DNA from: Chondromyces crocatus
Lineage (GTDB): Bacteria; Myxococcota_A; Polyangia; Polyangiales; Polyangiaceae
Length of the DNA stretch: 64,000 nt
Direction: 5' to 3'
NCBI RefSeq assembly: GCF_001189295.1
Contig: NZ_CP012159.1
Coordinates: forward strand, 10,745,856-10,809,855
Shown: in pieces, positions 62,477 through 64,000 of the stretch
How the letters are laid out: the number at the start of each line of letters is the position of its first letter
Numbering within the stretch: the stretch's first letter is position 1
Translations under genes and position numbers: made by a program
Notes under the pieces: generated by a model
Database searches by the model: none
Seen by the model: only the letters and a program-made list of their open reading frames with translations
Told to the model about the DNA's origin: nothing

Positions 62477-64000
62477 ATGAGCTCGACGGCTCGCGGGTCG
62501 GCCCGCACGCCTGAAGCGCTGGAAAGCCGGGATCAACCCTCCGATCAGCAGGGCTCCACGATGTTGCGCGCGCACGACACGGCGGACAGCATGGACCACA
62601 CGCCGGACGTACCCCTCAGCATGGTGGACAGCTCGGAACGCACGCGAGGCGTCCCGCTGAGCGAACGCTACGAGGATCTCGGACGCATCGCGCGCGGCGG
62701 CATGGGCGATGTGCGGCGCGTGCGCGACCAGATGATGCAGCGCACGCTCGCGATGAAGGTGCTCCCCTGGGAGATGCTCGACTCGCCGCGTGACCGGGCT
62801 CGTTTCCTCAACGAAGCGCGCATGACGGCGGCGCTCCAGCACCCGGGCGTCGTGCCGGTGCACGACTGCGGGGAGCTGCCGGATGGGCGGGTGTGGTTCA
62901 CGATGAAGGAGGTCCGCGGCCGCACCCTGCGGGAGGTCCTCGACGAGCTGCACCGCCCGGTGGAGGTGCACGCGCGCCCGGGCGGCGCGACCGCCACCTC
63001 GCCCCCGTTCCGTCGGGTGATCGACCAGTTTTTGCGTGCGTGCGAGGCCGTCGCGTATGCGCACAGCGTCGGCATCGTCCACCGCGATCTGAAGCCGGAC
63101 AACATCATGGTCGGCGAGTTCGGCGAGGTGCTCGTCCTGGACTGGGGTCTCGCCAAGCGCGTGGGGGAGAGCGCCTCCGACGCCGTCACGCCGCCTTCCA
63201 GCGAGGGGCCAACCATCACCCCCCGCGACCAGCAGCTCACCATGCCCGCGCCGACGTGCCAGGAGGATCTCCACGACGACGGCCAGCTCACCATGCCTGG
63301 CCAGGTCATGGGCACCATCGCCTACATGCCCCCGGAGCAAGCCCGCGGCGAACTCGGGCGCATCTGCGCCGCCACCGACGTCTATGCCCTCGGCGCCGTG
63401 CTGTACGAGCTGCTCGCTGGCCGCCCCCCCTACATCGGCACACCAGCCTCCGTGTGGGGCGCGCTCCTCGCGGGCCCTCCCCTCCCGCTCGAAAAGACGG
63501 CCACCATCCCCCCACCCCTGGAGCTGAGCGCCGTGTGCGCGCGCGCCCTCTCCAGAGAACCCGATGATCGCTTTCGCACCGCCGGCGAACTGGCCACAGA
63601 GCTCCGCAACTGGCTCGACGGCGCCCGCCGCCGAGAACGTGCCCTCACCCTCGTGACGGACGCCCAGGCGGAGGCCCCCCGCATCGACGCACTCCGCCGC
63701 CGGGCCGAGGCCCTCCGCACCGAAGCGCGGACCCTGCTCGGACAGCTCCGCCCTTATGACCCGGCGTCACTCAAGGCGCCTGGATGGCGGGCGGAGGACG
63801 AGGCCGAGCGGCTCGAGAACGAGGCCGCGGCCGCCGAGGTGGCCTGGCTCCAGGCGCTGCGCTCCGCGCTCAACGAGGCCCCGGATCTCCCCGAAGCCCA
63901 CGAGGCACTCGCCGATTACTACCACCAGCGCCTCATCGCGGCAGAAGAGGCGCGGGACGTCCGCCTCGCGGCCGGCTACGAGACCCTCCTCCGCGGACAC
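62477..64000 (+). CDS. Ser/Thr protein kinase, 3' end outside window
   Basis: 508 codons are visible from ATG 62477 and the frame is still open at 64000. Kinase domain: IARGGMGDVRRVRD (Gly loop), AMKVL, HRDLKPDN, LDWGLAKR (DWG for DFG, common in myxobacterial kinases), GTIAYMPPEQA. A Thr/Pro-rich insertion follows DWG. After the domain comes a long helical region (TEARTLLGQLRP, then ERLENEAAAAEVAWLQALRS), perhaps TPR-like. The rest of the gene is missing. The FHA gene points the other way. Confidence 0.92.
   Translation, partial: MSSTARGSARTPEALESRDQPSDQQGSTMLRAHDTADSMDHTPDVPLSMVDSSERTRGVPLSERYEDLGRIARGGMGDVRRVRDQMMQRTLAMKVLPWEMLDSPRDRARFLNEARMTAALQHPGVVPVHDCGELPDGRVWFTMKEVRGRTLREVLDELHRPVEVHARPGGATATSPPFRRVIDQFLRACEAVAYAHSVGIVHRDLKPDNIMVGEFGEVLVLDWGLAKRVGESASDAVTPPSSEGPTITPRDQQLTMPAPTCQEDLHDDGQLTMPGQVMGTIAYMPPEQARGELGRICAATDVYALGAVLYELLAGRPPYIGTPASVWGALLAGPPLPLEKTATIPPPLELSAVCARALSREPDDRFRTAGELATELRNWLDGARRRERALTLVTDAQAEAPRIDALRRRAEALRTEARTLLGQLRPYDPASLKAPGWRAEDEAERLENEAAAAEVAWLQALRSALNEAPDLPEAHEALADYYHQRLIAAEEARDVRLAAGYETLLRGH

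Overview
The window is very GC-rich DNA from a myxobacterium-like Deltaproteobacterium, most probably of the Sorangium/Polyangium/Chondromyces group. This is inferred from many lipoproteins whose lipobox is followed by Gly-Gly-Ala linkers, three Ser/Thr kinases (one with a DWG motif), a fibro-slime protein, AgmX/PglI C-terminal domains, a CBM2-GH19 chitinase and a KaiC-like ATPase. The species cannot be named from the sequence alone. Genes are dense, often with ATGA or GTGA start/stop overlaps.

Layout. 1-2 kb: two plus-strand genes of unknown function, the second with a long Pro-rich linker between two similar helical ends. 2.1-13.7 kb: a long minus-strand run with two DUF4328-like membrane proteins, a Cys-rich lipoprotein, a GH19 chitinase, a GH5-like hydrolase, a TPR/PEGA protein, two paralogous carboxypeptidase-regulatory-like lipoproteins and a membrane Ser/Thr kinase. 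14-16 kb: a KaiC-like ATPase coupled to a single-domain response regulator. 16.4-18.7 kb: a methyltransferase, an SDR remnant and an unrecognised protein. 18.96-20.80 kb: a complete insertion sequence with 11-bp inverted ends and a 6-bp TACCTA duplication. 20.9-23.0 kb: two paralogous Cys-rich lipoproteins, the second broken by an in-frame TAA. 23.5-24.2 kb: a gene-free array of 21-bp repeats, many carrying CACGTG. 25.2-28.2 kb: a TetR-led operon (regulator, NAD(P)-binding protein, TVP38/DedA-like protein, SDR) with a palindromic operator over its own promoter.

28.5-33.8 kb: a TerB-like protein, a possible type VI secretion accessory plus LysM-amidase pair, and a C2-like pseudogene split by two insertion sequences (IS701-type, then IS5-type) stacked on one CTAG target. 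33.9-35.0 kb: an AT-richer Xre regulator/Ser-Thr kinase pair that looks acquired. 35.1-45.1 kb: serine hydrolases, GNAT, GyrI-like, ankyrin and SnoaL-like proteins, and a four-gene tandem family of AgmX/PglI-domain lipoproteins with a conserved promoter-like leader. 45.4-56.7 kb: a CxxCH lipoprotein, an MFS transporter, a DJ-1/PfpI protein, a fibro-slime lipoprotein, and a lipid-metabolism group (thiolase, MBL hydrolase, hot-dog thioesterase, acyl-CoA ligase) with an HTTM-like membrane pair between them. 56.8-64 kb: a large serine hydrolase, tRNA-Cys(GCA), a beta-helix lipoprotein, a small basic secreted protein, and a divergent FHA protein/Ser-Thr kinase pair; the kinase runs off the window.

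Strongest leads: the 21-bp repeat array, the stacked insertion sequences in one CTAG, the nonsense-broken lipoprotein, TTGAC elements placed exactly 35 nt before start codons (suggesting leaderless transcripts), and the foreign-looking Xre/kinase pair. No CRISPR array or complete known defence system is visible.
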